Assembly: GCF_036373705.1 (NCBI RefSeq)
Contig: NW_027102662.1
Span: forward strand, 620,001 to 684,000
Direction of reading: 5' to 3'
Length of the DNA stretch: 64,000 nucleotides
Source of the DNA: Amia ocellicauda
Taxonomy: Eukaryota > Chordata > Actinopteri > Amiiformes > Amiidae
Within the stretch, counting starts at the first letter, position 1. Each line of letters starts with the position of its first letter. Below the pieces are notes generated by a model, which saw nothing but the letters and a program-made list of their open reading frames with translations, ran no database searches and was not told where the DNA came from. This document shows positions 1 through 9,563 of this stretch, piece after piece. The translations under genes and the position numbers were made by a program.

Positions 1-983
1 TCAGCTAATATCTTTTCAACTCTGTATACACTGTCTTTACCCACAATAATTTTTTGTAACTCGGCTTCGTAAAACGTTCCTTCTATATCCTCCCCGTCAT
101 AGTCTTTTAACCGGTACACGGGTGGGTCTCTAGCCAACTGTTCGGTAACTGTAAAATATTCGTCAGAAAATGTTTGTTCATAACCTTTGGCAAAAGTACT
201 CCTTAGCTTTGAAACGCGAACCACATCACCGATGTTGAATTTATAAGTAGTTTTTCCCTTCTTAATAAATGGTCCGTATAATTTTTTATAGACCTTAAAA
301 GAATTACTTTGATCAACATCTATAGGCTTCATTTTAATACTGGTGTGATACCCTTGGTTGTAAGCATCGATAAAATCCTGAACTTTATCAAAATACTTGA
401 ACGTGTTGACCGCTGTAAAATATCTCCACATTTTGGTCTTTATGGTGCGGTTAAACCTCTCCACTACCAATGCCTTAAGCTCATTACCGGTGGTGAAATG
501 ATGTATTTTGTGTCTCTTCAGTAGATTCTGAAATTCTCTGTTGAGAAACTCTTTTCCTTTATCAGTCTGCAGTTATTTAGGACATCGACCCTGGGACAAT
601 ATATCCTCAAAGGCCCTTGTCACCGCCCGACCTGTTTTATTATGTAGAATGCGAGCCCAGGCATTTTTTGATAACACATCGATACACATCAACATCAATT
701 TGTGACCATTGTTATGTTTTGATAAATTTGACATATCGACTAGATCCATTTGCCATTGTGAGTCTATGTCAGTTGCATATACGCGGTTTCTTTTAAAGTT
801 AATCCTGAGAGGTTTATGTAAGGTATAGGCGTCTTGTTCCCGTAACCATTCTGAAACAACCACATCATTAACCTTCACTCCGGCCTCAGCGAGTCCTCTT
901 TGAAAACCCTTCTTACCCGCCAAACCCCCAATCTTGGCTGGGTTGTAGTATAGTTCCTGCATTTGGGGAGCTTGCCGAGTCAT
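1..983 (-). pseudogene. INT: Integrase remnant of E1
   Basis: Retrovirus-type DDE integrase region, cut by the window start. The protein begins MTRQAPQMQELYYNP and the core shows the first Asp context QWQMDLVDM. The 3' part contains the chromodomain region. Broken copy; E3 carries the fuller description. Confidence 0.85.
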
Positions 984-1022
984 TCTGTCAAATAACCAAA
1001 CAGACCCACACTATGCGCAAAG

Positions 1023-1030
1023 TTTTTATA
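1023..1030 (-). promoter_or_regulatory. TATA box of E1 integrase
   Basis: TATAAAAA on the minus strand, about 40 bp upstream of the integrase ATG at 983. It is conserved at the same spacing in E2, E3 and E4. Confidence 0.6.
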
Positions 1031-1038
1031 CAAGGTTT

Positions 1039-1044
1039 TTTATT
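1039..1044 (-). terminator. Poly(A) signal of right-end gene block, E1
   Basis: AATAAA on the minus strand, downstream of the small ORFs and 282-residue gene and just upstream of the integrase TATA box, so one block ends where the next begins. Confidence 0.55.
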
Positions 1045-1155
1045 CAACTTCAGGAGAGCAGATACCCCTTTTTAGACATTTGAGAAAAGTATAACATACA
1101 CAACAATTTTTTCTACGGTCCAGACAAAAAGAAATCAGATGATTGGTTACTTGAT

Positions 1156-1380
1156 CTATATCAACAAATATACCTGTTTCTTTATCTTGTAGGCACACAC
1201 CTCAGTTACATATGTAAATAAAACAACAATATGACCTATTTTAAAAGTAAACAGAGGTGTATTAAACATGCTCAGCAAAAGGTCCTACAGATGTTGATGA
1301 AATGGCCTAATATCATTCTTGGCCCCCTTGAGCGCTTCATCCCAGTGTTCGTACCCCCCGGTCTTTGTTACAGCAGCCAT
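1156..1380 (-). pseudogene. Small BH1-like ORF region, E1
   Basis: Counterpart of the 74-residue ORF of E3 at 36924-37148. This copy is broken. It begins directly after the stop of the myristoylation-type ORF. Confidence 0.5.
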
Positions 1381-1548
1381 TCACTTTTCCAGGTTTGAAA
1401 GTTGATCCTCATCGATGGTTAAATCTGTAGAGAAAAGGCTCGTGTTGGCTACTTTTCTGTCAAGCACATGGTGTAATAGCGCTCTCAGGTTAGCTGCAGA
1501 GTGTTGATGACAGAACCAGTTGCAGAAGCAGTCCAGAACATTCCCCAT
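1381..1548 (-). CDS. 55-residue ORF with myristoylation-like start, E1
   Basis: Starts MGNVLDCFC with Gly2 and nearby Cys residues, as in N-myristoylated and palmitoylated proteins. It lies between the 282-residue gene and the BH1-like ORF and is the same length in all four copies. Function unknown. Confidence 0.5.
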   Translation of the reverse strand: MGNVLDCFCNWFCHQHSAANLRALLHHVLDRKVANTSLFSTDLTIDEDQLSNLEK

Positions 1549-1560
1549 GTTCAAAGTCCC

Positions 1561-2409
1561 TTAGTTCAGGTCAGAGTCTGAATCAGTGGCGTAGATGTCG
1601 AATTCCTCGTCGCTGCCCCCAGCTTTAACTTCTTTACGGAAGAAATAAGCTTTTAGCTTGCCAGCGGTTTTTCTACTCGGCTCATCCAGGTCATTGACCA
1701 GCTGCCCAAGTTTCTCTATTATAAACGGCTCCTTTTTCAGCTCCAGCAAAATCTCATCTATGATTTTCTGGACTTGTCCCGCAGTGACATGTATGTGGGA
1801 GTAAGACAACGCCTTGATTAGTGCCGGTTTCAGCCACGGTTTGTTCAGTCTTCTGTAAAACACGTTGAAATAGAACAGGAAATAGTAACGGTCTGGTTCA
1901 AACAAACAACTGTGTCTCAACTGACTGGGGTGATTCACTTCACACCCCCGACAGACTTCTTTCAGAGCTCGGTCGATGAGAGCACTCAGAATATACACCA
2001 GGGTGCTTTTAACCACTCTGCTTACTTGGTCACATACCCCGGGCATAAATCCTGCGTCTTCATCACGCCCCTGGGACAGTCCGATGCTCATTGGGTCGCC
2101 TGGTGGTTTGTGGGGTGTTTCTACATCCATTGGACTGACCCCCTCCTGAGACGCACAGACGGTAGACAGTTCGGCAAAATCGAGGCCCTCCATGAGCTCC
2201 AGAGGCTGGGGATCCCCGAGACTCATTTGGACATCCATCGCACCGCATGTTGTTTCGTCCTGAGGGACCGGGGTCTGAGGTCTTGGAGGGTAACCGCAGT
2301 CAGAGGGTTCCAGAGTGTATACAAAATCTGGGGAATAGAACCAGGGGTGATCCCGGGTTTGAAGAGGCCTGTAGAGCCTGTCGACGTCCGCAGCTTTCGG
2401 GTAAGACAT
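1561..2409 (-). CDS. 282-residue accessory protein, E1
   Basis: Looks whole. A Pro-rich acidic N-terminal half is followed by a helical C-terminal domain with a Cys/His cluster around CRGCEVNHPSQLRHSC and an acidic Asp/Ser-rich tail. It is identical in sequence to the E2 copy. Details are given under E3. Confidence 0.75.
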   Translation of the reverse strand: MSYPKAADVDRLYRPLQTRDHPWFYSPDFVYTLEPSDCGYPPRPQTPVPQDETTCGAMDVQMSLGDPQPLELMEGLDFAELSTVCASQEGVSPMDVETPHKPPGDPMSIGLSQGRDEDAGFMPGVCDQVSRVVKSTLVYILSALIDRALKEVCRGCEVNHPSQLRHSCLFEPDRYYFLFYFNVFYRRLNKPWLKPALIKALSYSHIHVTAGQVQKIIDEILLELKKEPFIIEKLGQLVNDLDEPSRKTAGKLKAYFFRKEVKAGGSDEEFDIYATDSDSDLN

Positions 2410-2444
2410 TCTCTTTAATTTTAAACCATGAATGAATTGTTGCG

Positions 2445-2473
2445 CCTTTTATCCTATCTCTTCACTACGTCAC
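2445..2473 (-). promoter_or_regulatory. CRE plus TATA promoter of 282-residue gene, E1
   Basis: On the minus strand GTGACGTA lies just upstream of GGATAAAAGG, which is about 36 bp from the ATG at 2409. The CRE-like core matches those in the terminal repeats. Confidence 0.55.
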
Positions 2474-2487
2474 GACACACCGCCCTC

Positions 2488-3186
2488 TTAGAAGAGAGTA
2501 GCCCCTGAGCCGTCAGACCCCCCTCCAAAACCCCACACGTCGTCGGTTTTATCATCGTCGTCGTCATTCAAGGGGGATATATAATCCATAATCCAGCATA
2601 TTCTCCTTCTAACCAAATCCAGTTGCGAACATTTGGTCAAGATGTCAAAACCATCATTTATACAGTTTATGACCTCTTTCAAGAACGGCCAGTCCACGGC
2701 GTCAAACATAATTTCAGTAACCTGTTTTTCTGGATCCTCCACACCCCCTTCAATAGGGTTTGTAATCAGGGTACTGCTAAACAAAACCTTACGATCTGTA
2801 GTTTGAGATAGACTCTTCACCACTCTACCGTAGTTCTGCAAGCTTTCCCATTCACACCTTTCAAAACCCTGAGTCGGAGACTCCATTTCGCATTCTCTTG
2901 GACCCTCTTGCAAGCCTTCTAGAGTCTTATCCACAAGCCCCAGATCTCTCCAGGCCATCACCTTCAACCAGTCCTCATAAGAGTATTCAATTACCGTCTC
3001 AAAAGGTTCCAACGTACCCTCCTTCTCTCCCAAAGCAAAAAGCTCCACTCCAACATAGCTGGGATCCCTTTTAAAGCGCAGGGCGACCTGCCTTTGAAAG
3101 AGTTTCCAAAGTGTCCTGATGTGCCCTTTAGCAATGCCAAACAGGTCTGTGAAAATGGCATCCTTTCGCGGCACTTCAGACGCCAT
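2488..3186 (-). CDS. Right-end ORF running across the E1/host junction
   Basis: 232 residues. The C-terminal part (from about residue 37, RFKRDPSYVGVEL) is element sequence; the first 36 or so residues (MASEVPRKDAIFTDLFGIA) are encoded by flanking host tRNA-Val repeat. The acidic tail has a run of five Asp. The open frame across the junction may be chance. I do not recognise a family. Confidence 0.4.
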   Translation of the reverse strand: MASEVPRKDAIFTDLFGIAKGHIRTLWKLFQRQVALRFKRDPSYVGVELFALGEKEGTLEPFETVIEYSYEDWLKVMAWRDLGLVDKTLEGLQEGPRECEMESPTQGFERCEWESLQNYGRVVKSLSQTTDRKVLFSSTLITNPIEGGVEDPEKQVTEIMFDAVDWPFLKEVINCINDGFDILTKCSQLDLVRRRICWIMDYISPLNDDDDDKTDDVWGFGGGSDGSGATLF

Positions 3187-3308
3187 CTCACAGTCTAGCC
3201 GACCTGAAATGCGAAACCTTTATCTCACAGGCTGGCCCACGGGAAACGCCTGTGTGCGTTTTACCAGCCGGCTTCGATAGGAGTTATTCGAAATACTAGG
3301 ACGGGTTG

Positions 3309-3381
3309 GTTTCCGTAGTGTAGTGGCTATCACGTTTGCCTCACACGCGAAAGGTCCCCGGTTCGAAACCGGGTGGAAACA
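3309..3381 (+). tRNA. tRNA-Val(CAC) copy 1
   Basis: 73 nt cloverleaf with anticodon CAC in CCTCACAC and B box GGTTCGAAACC. The acceptor closes GTTTCCG with TGGAAAC through one G-U pair. The first T run is about 75 bp downstream (CGTTTTCTC). Confidence 0.88.
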
Positions 3382-3955
3382 ACCCGCGGTGCACGTGTGC
3401 CAGTGCCGTGTTACCCGTCCCCCATCTCTCTGCCCCAAGGGTGGCTGTCGTTTTCTCTTCCTCGGAGTGGCAAGAAATCCTGACCTTGAGAACAAACGAT
3501 CGCAGAAGGGTAGCTTTGCGAGGCGCTGGAACTGACACTTTTAAATCGATACATGTTGTTGCTGTTACAATACGACCGTAGCAGGATCGGCGACATTGCT
3601 GTTACTCTTATGTAGTTGAAGGCGCAGTATAGCTCTGATAGTCTGTTGGTGACGGAAGACCACCAGCCGTTTGAAGAAGCCATTCAGCATCACCTTGTTG
3701 GGCTAAGTGCAGGCACTGTCAGAGCGCAGGGCGTCCTGCCTTTGAAAGAGTTTCCAAAGTGTCCTGATGTGCCCTTGAGCAATGCAAAATAGGTCAGTGA
3801 AATTAGAGACCTTTATCTCACAGGCTGGCCCACGGGAAACGCCTGTGCGCGTTTTACCAGCCTGCTTCGATGGGAGCCATTCGAAACGCCAGGACGGGTC
3901 GGTTTTACCAGCAGTCTCCAACGGTAACCGTTCTAAGCAAGAGGTGACGGTGTCA

Positions 3956-4028
3956 GTTTCCGAAGTGTAGCAGTTATCACGTTCGCCTAACGCACGAAAG
4001 GTCCCCGGTTTGAAACCGGGCGGAAACA
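3956..4028 (+). tRNA. tRNA-Val(AAC) copy 2, divergent
   Basis: 73 nt, anticodon AAC. It differs from the other AAC copies in the D arm and in the B box (GGTTTGAAACC), so it may be poorly transcribed. A TTTT run follows about 20 bp downstream. Confidence 0.7.
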
Positions 4029-4193
4029 GCCTGCTGTGGGCCGGCCCTTTTCGTCCTGCTTGCCCTCGTGGTTCCCCGGAGGCGGTAGGTGGCTTTTCTT
4101 CATTGGAGTGCCCGAAATTGGTGCACTCAGAGCGTCCGTCAATCGACAGGTTGAAATTGTAAATGCTGGTGTAGGCACTTTTAATTAAAATCT

Positions 4194-4259
4194 AATGATG
4201 ATGTTATTGTTGTTGTTGTTGTTGTTCTTGTTGTCGTCGTGGTCGCCGTCATTATTATT
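4194..4259. repeat. (ATG)n/(TTG)n tract in H1
   Basis: Trinucleotide tract ending in the shared block GGTCGCCGTCATTATTATTG, as in every host unit. Confidence 0.8.
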
Positions 4260-4573
4260 GTTAAAGTAAAGCTACCGTAAGGTGTAGAAGGCACAATAGC
4301 TCTGTGATTGTCTGATGGTGGCACAAGACAAGCAGCAGCTGTTTGAACAAGCCATTGAGCATCACCTTGTTGGGGTAAGTGTAAGTCTTGTCATAGCTCA
4401 GGGCGTTCTTCCTTTGAAAGAGTTTCCAAAGTGTCCTGATGTGCCCTTGAGCAATGCACAATAGGTCAGTGAAAATAGAAACCTTTATCTCACAGGCTGG
4501 CCCACGGGAAACGCCTGTGTGCGTTTTACCAGCCGGCTTCGATAGGAGTTATTCGAAACACCAGGACGGGTCG

Positions 4574-4646
4574 GTTTCCGTAGTGTAGTGGCTATCACGT
4601 TTGCCTCACACGCGAAAGGTCCCCGGTTCGAAACCAGGTGGAAACA
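4574..4646 (+). tRNA. tRNA-Val(CAC) copy 3
   Basis: 73 nt with a complete acceptor and anticodon CAC. One T-stem base differs (CCAGG instead of CCGGG), giving a mismatch, so function is less sure. Confidence 0.75.
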
Positions 4647-5080
4647 ACCCGTCCCCCATCTCTCTGCCCCAAGGGTGGCTGTCGTTTTCTCTTCCTCGGA
4701 GTGGCAAGAAATCCTGACCTTGAGAACAAACGATGTAAGAAGGGTAGCTTTGCGAGGCGCTGGAACTGACACTTTTAAAATCGATACATGTTGTTGCTGT
4801 TACAATACGACCGTAGCAGGATCGGCGACATTGCTGTTACTCTTATGTAGTTGAAGGCGCAAAATAGCTCTGATAGTCTGGTGGTGACGGAAGACCACCA
4901 GCCGTTTGAACAAGCCATTCAGCATCACCTTGTTGGGCTAAGTGCAGGCACTGTCTGATCGCAGGGCGTCCTGCCTTTGAAAGAGTTTCCGAAGTATCCC
5001 GAAATCGGTGCACTCAGAGCGTCCGTCCGTCGACAGGATGAAATTGTAAACGCTGGTGTAGCCACTTTTAATTAAAATCT

Positions 5081-5153
5081 GATGATGATGATGATGATGA
5101 TGTTGTTGTTCTTGTTGTTCTTGTTGTCGTCGTGGTCGCCGTCATTATTATTG
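5081..5153. repeat. (GAT)n/(TTG)n tract in H1
   Basis: Seven or so GAT units followed by TTG and TTC units and the common CGTGGTCGCCGTC block. Confidence 0.8.
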
Positions 5154-5422
5154 TTAAAGTAAAGCAGTAGTTAGATTTGTTGCTACCGTAAGGTGTAGAA
5201 GGCACAATAGCTCTGATAGTCTGGTGGTGAAGGAAGACCACCAGCCGTTTGAACAAGCCATTCAGCATCACCTTGTTGGGCTAAGTGCACGCACTGTCTG
5301 ATCGCAGGGCGTCCTGCCTTTGAAAGAGTTTCCGAAGTATCCCGAAATCGGTGCACTCAGAGCGTCCGTCCGTCGACAGGTTGAAATTGTAAACGCTGGT
5401 GTAGCCACTTTTAATTAAAATC

Positions 5423-5484
5423 TGATGATGATGTTATTGTTCTTGTTTTTCTTTTTGTCGTCGAGGTCGCCGTCATTATTATTG
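5423..5484. repeat. Short (GAT)n/TTG tract in H1
   Basis: A shorter, more irregular version of the same tract, showing length variation between units. Confidence 0.75.
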
Positions 5485-5797
5485 TTAAAGTAAAGCTACC
5501 GTAAGGTGTAGAAGGCACAATAGCTCTGTGATTGTCTGATGGTGGCACAAGACGAGCAGCAGCTGTTTGAACAAGCCAGTGAGCATCACCTTGTTGGGGT
5601 AAGTGTAAGTCTTGTCATAGCTCAGGGCGTTCTTCCTTTGAAAGAGTTTCCAAAGTGTCCTGATGTGTCCTTGAGCAATGCAAAATAGGTCAGTGAAAAT
5701 AGAAACCTTTATCTCACAGGCTGGCCCACGGGAAACACCTGTGCGCGTTTTACCAGCCGGCTTCGATGGGAGCCATTCAAAACACCACGACATGTCG

Positions 5798-5870
5798 GTT
5801 TCCGTAGTGTAGTGGCTATCACGTTCGCCTCACACGCGAAAGGTCCCTGGTTCGAAACCGGGCGGAAACA
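5798..5870 (+). tRNA. tRNA-Val(CAC) copy 4
   Basis: 73 nt, anticodon CAC, acceptor GTTTCCG/CGGAAAC perfect, T stem with one wobble pair (CCTGG/CCGGG). It lies 218 bp before the E2 target site. Confidence 0.85.
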
Positions 5871-6093
5871 ACCCGCGGTGCACGCGTGCTAGTGCTTTGT
5901 TATCTGTCCCTGTAACGCGGCCGGCCATCGTTTTCTCTTCCTCGGAGTGTCAAGAAATCCTGACCTTGAGAACAAACGATCACAGAAGGGTAGCTTTGCG
6001 AGGCGCTGGAACTGACAGTTTTAAAATCGATACATGTTGTTGCTGTTACAATACGACCGTAGCAGGATCGGCGACATTGCTGTTACTCTTATG

Positions 6094-6278
6094 AGTAGAT
6101 AGTAGGGTTTTATGGGCGCGGCCTATTTTGTTATGACGTATGCCCTAAGCTTATTAATATTCCTACGTCATAATTGGGGGGCGTGATTTTAGGTAGAGTT
6201 ATTTCCTTAATTATTCCTACGTCATATCCGTCAGAAAGTGTACACCCATAAAACCCTGAACAACAAGGCCGCCAATAA
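6094..6278 (+). repeat. Left terminal inverted repeat of E2
   Basis: 185 bp, nearly identical to the E3 left repeat. It contains three CRE/ATF-like cores: TGACGTAT near 6134 and two ACGTCA sites in CCTACGTCATAA and CCTACGTCATAT. The flank CTTATG (6088-6093) is the target-site copy. Confidence 0.9.
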
Positions 6279-7265
6279 CCTGTTGTTCTTGTTGTTCTTG
6301 TTGGTCAACTGTAGAGTGTGAATGGGTCGGCTCTTCCTGTAGTGTTTGGGGGTCTTTTTTAAATATACATGTAATGGTTTAGTAAATCTAAACCGTTATA
6401 AGATCAACAAGTTCTGTTGTCTGTAATGGTCCCAGGTCTTAACAATGCCAGTTTTGAATAGTGCGTTTATCATATTCACACTGTCTCTGTCTGTCTCTCT
6501 CTCTCTCTCGCCCAATCATTTTATAAGATCAACAAGTTCTGTTGTCTGTTATGATCCCAGGTCCTAACAATGCCTGTTTTGCATAGGGTACTTATGTTAT
6601 CCACACTGTATCTGGCTCTGTCTCTCCCCTCAAATTTAATTAAAAATAAAATTAAAAAAGAGGGTGTGTGTGTGGGTGTTTGTGTGTATAGGTTAATTGT
6701 TTTTGTAAAAAAAAAAAAAAAAAGCTGTGGTTATATTTTATATCTCACATAATGTGTTCAGTCGTTTTACTTAAATACATTCTAGGGTCTTAAAGCTCAT
6801 AAGAGTTAGACTTAAGATAAGGATATGCTTTTAAGGTATTTTAGCAGTCTCAATCCCTGATGATAAGGAATCGTTTAAAAAATAAAAACAACTGATCACT
6901 CAATGCTAAATAGATCACAACACTCAAGGCTAAATCACTCACACTATGGGTGGCGGGAGTGGGCTCAGACAACAGTACGTATGGCATGTGGTATCAAAAC
7001 ATTCAGAATACTTTTAACCTATATAATTTATAAGCTTTGTAAAATAAACCCAAATATCTCTTTTGCGGGGATAAACGCTGGTCTGAGTAGTTTGTGACTT
7101 GTTTAATACCAAACAAAGCATCGCTATTAAAAAAAAAAAAAAAAATCACTGTAAAAGCGCTAGTTATTTTAGATCTTTATAGTTATTTTCTTGGCTCAGG
7201 TTGTTTTTTAGCTTAGGCCAGACCAGAGCAATGCCTTACACGCAGATCCGGCATGTGGCCATCAG
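6279..7265. other. Left non-coding region of E2
   Basis: About 1 kb between the terminal repeat and the first TATA box. It holds a 125-bp-period direct repeat, CT and GT runs and A-rich tracts, but no convincing gene. It may be a regulatory or replication-related region. Confidence 0.6.
6396..6630. repeat. Two imperfect direct repeats, period 125 bp, E2
   Basis: TTATAAGATCAACAAGTTC begins both units, at 6396 and 6521; each continues with CCCAGGTC, TAACAATGCC and a CTGTCTCT run. The copies differ by roughly one base in ten, so the duplication is older than the array. Confidence 0.8.
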
Positions 7266-7271
7266 TATAAG
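7266..7271 (+). promoter_or_regulatory. TATA box of spliced gene, E2
   Basis: TATAAG in CAGTATAAGTATG, 68 bp before the ATG at 7339. The surrounding 100 bp are conserved in E2-E5. Confidence 0.6.
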
Positions 7272-7338
7272 TATGAAGGTCTGGTCTTCAGCTCGACAGA
7301 CTCTTACTGACCTTTCGATTTAAGACTAAAGATCAACA

Positions 7339-9380
7339 ATGTCCGGAAACAACATCAGCGACTTCGATTTAAATGAGTTTTTAGGCAAGTCTTCAGATTA
7401 TTTTCATTGACTCAGAGCGTGTTGTGTGCATGTATTGTAAATAAGGCTATAACATCTGTTTTAAGTTCTGTAAAATTATTTTTCAGCCAGTCAACAAGAG
7501 TTAATTCCCAACGCTGAGGAGATCATCTGGAACAACGACGGTAAGATTTTTGTGTTTGCGCTCATGGGTTCTTATGTATGGGTGTGTGTGGTTTTGAAGC
7601 GGCTCATTAGAGTTATGAAAACGTTTTAATATATATTAATGCCGGTCTCTTTAATTACACAGAAACTATCGAAAGGCCTGTGATTAATGTCTCCGAGGAT
7701 CGACCAAGAGAAGTGGTTGTCCCTAGACAGACTGTCTGCCGACCGGGTAAGAACTAAATCCCTGTTTGTTTGTATAACGTTTCTGTAAGATGTTTGAGTC
7801 CAGTTTTGTTAATTTTAAAAAATTATCCTGTCTAACAGTATTAAGAAACGTGGTTCGAGACAACGAAAGGCCTTCCACATCGAGGGCTTGTTTCGTTTTA
7901 CCTTCGAGAACCGTAACCTTTCAAGAATCTGAAAGGCCATCAGCCCCGGTATCTGATAGCTGTGAGTATATGTCTGCAGCCTGTAAGAGGTTAAAGCTTT
8001 TTATAAAGCGGTGTGGTTAAAGGTTAAACATGTCTCTTACCTTCACAGCGGTGCAAAAAGCTAAACCAGCCGAAAAAAATAAGAAACGATTATTCTGTGG
8101 AGGTAAGTAAGATCTTTCAAACTTTAATGTTTTTAAAAGGGCTTTGTTTGCCCGTTGACGGCTAATATTTAAGCGATGGGTGACCGTTTCCTGTAGGGCG
8201 GGGGGTTCTGGGAAAGATCTTTAGAAGTCCAGACAGGTCTAGGCTTGTTTCTGGGGATCGTGTTTAGAAATGACTGATTGCCGTACCGTCTGGTTAGGAA
8301 GTAAAGCCGTCCGAAAGGGTTTAGTAAGTTGTTTGACTTATCTCCCGCTATTATACTTCTGTTTTAAAGTGGTTGTAGGAAAAGGCTTGAAGGTGTTCAT
8401 TGTATTTAATATTTAAACAGATCGTGAAAACGTTTGTGAAACAGGAAGTCCCGGGATCAGGAATCGTTTACACTTGGAAGGTTCGTTTAAAAATGAAATG
8501 TTGTTGTGTGTGTGTGTGTTTTATTAACAATATTACAGTTTTTAAAGAAACATTTAAGAAACAGTTTATTTACAGCGGCTTCTCTGTTTTACATTTATTA
8601 TCAAGTCCTAATAAATATATTGTCTGTAAATAATATTGCGTTGTAGTGAATGTCTAAGGCTATTTTCAAAGGTCTAAAAAAGCTAAAGGTTTTGAATGTC
8701 CTGGACATGTTGTTTTAAGTTTGATTTCTGTCGCCGTTTAAAGATGTAAATGTAATGTATATTTTTATTCTTCCCAAGACTCTTGGGATAGTCATTCTGT
8801 GGATGAGCTATTGAGAACAATTACCCCGTCTAAGTGGGATCAAACATCTTCCCCGGTGAGATCACCGAGAGGATCCCCCACGGTGGTCTTGGAGACCCCC
8901 CAACATCTACTCAGGCCACAGCCTTCTGGGGGTAATTCAACACCCCAGATTCAGCCCGCCGCATTGTCGGGCGGAACAAATACAGGCATCCAACAACCTC
9001 ATGGGTCGCCGTCAGTCAGGGCTGACACACCACCCAACGACGGCCTGGTTTCAACATCGTCCCCCCAGACCCGTTTCTTGGCTACAGAAACGCGGAACAG
9101 TACCCCGCGCTTGGCCAGGGTGTCACCGCAAAGGCCTTCTTGGTCTCCGTCCATGAGTATACGCTCGCTCCCTGCCTCCTTCGACCGAGATTTACCGGAG
9201 CGACCATCCTTTGAAGCTGAGCCAGGCCACCAGCCCCCGGAGCTACTTCCTGAAGGTCGGCATGAGTTGCTACATACTTTGTTACAAAATCAAAGACTTG
9301 TGTTAGTGGGGCAAAACCTGGTGATAGAGAGCCAAAACACCCTTATTAATACCCTTACTAACGAATTGTACCGTATTTAA
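7339..9380 (+). CDS. Candidate seven-exon regulatory gene, E2
   Basis: Exons: 7339-7384, 7487-7540, 7663-7746, 7839-7961, 8049-8102, 8421-8480, 8779-9380. Every intron interrupts the codon at the same position (phase 1). Intron 1 looks like a GC-AG intron (AG/GCAAGT), introns 2-5 have good GT donors, and intron 6 has a weak donor. Exon 1 encodes an acidic FDLNEFL-type start; exon 7 is Ser/Pro-rich and ends in a helix with Asn/Leu repeats (LVGQNLVIESQNTLINTL), possibly a coiled coil. Introns are known in some Polinton genes. A nuclear regulatory role is inference only; I do not recognise the family. Confidence 0.6.
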
Positions 9381-9426
9381 TGTTTTAATAGACACAAAAC
9401 GCCTTACTATTGTGGGTTGTTGGAAA

Positions 9427-9432
9427 AATAAA
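9427..9432 (+). terminator. Poly(A) signal after spliced gene, E2
   Basis: AATAAA 47 bp beyond the exon 7 stop codon, within an A-rich stretch shared by E2-E5. Confidence 0.5.
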
Positions 9433-9563
9433 AAATAAATTAAAAAATGTCCTGACTTGGTAAAAGAACTCACAAACTAAAGGATTATGAACAAGCTAGG
9501 GCCCCAAAAAGACCTTCCCGAGAGAACATCCCCGGCCCTGTTGTGAACTCCTCTGATGTCCCA

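Larger units (their letters stand above)
1..3077 (+). mobile_element. Polinton/adintovirus copy E1, right-end part
   Basis: Only the right part lies in the window: integrase, two small ORFs, the 282-residue gene and the right-end gene, all on the minus strand. It aligns with E2 at a constant offset of 18,726 bp. The right terminal repeat is absent; element sequence passes into host tRNA-Val repeat at about 3073-3078. The orientation given puts the polymerase strand as plus. It is a fossil with at least two or three breaks in the visible part. Confidence 0.9.
3078..6093. repeat. Host tRNA-Val tandem repeat interval H1
   Basis: About 3 kb of repeated host units between E1 and E2, with four tRNA-Val genes, spacer blocks beginning TTTGAAAGAGTTTCC and GTAGCCACTTTTAATT, and three (GAT)n/(TTG)n tracts. 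No protein gene is convincing; small ORFs here simply read through tRNA genes. Confidence 0.85.

Noticed and set aside
1912-2418. 168-residue plus-strand ORF (also at 20638, 37680, 53666)
   Set aside because: Antisense of the well-supported 282-residue gene, with no promoter and no recognisable motif; its openness follows the opposite strand's codon pattern.
3220-3581. Several 60-110-residue ORFs over tRNA-Val units
   Set aside because: They read through tRNA genes and spacers in several frames and on both strands; not protein genes.
4194-5484. Trinucleotide tracts as a CRISPR-like array
   Set aside because: Pure simple repeats without spacers, in a eukaryotic tRNA repeat.
6481-6513. CT/GT simple repeats as a functional element
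   Set aside because: Ordinary microsatellite runs with no further structure.
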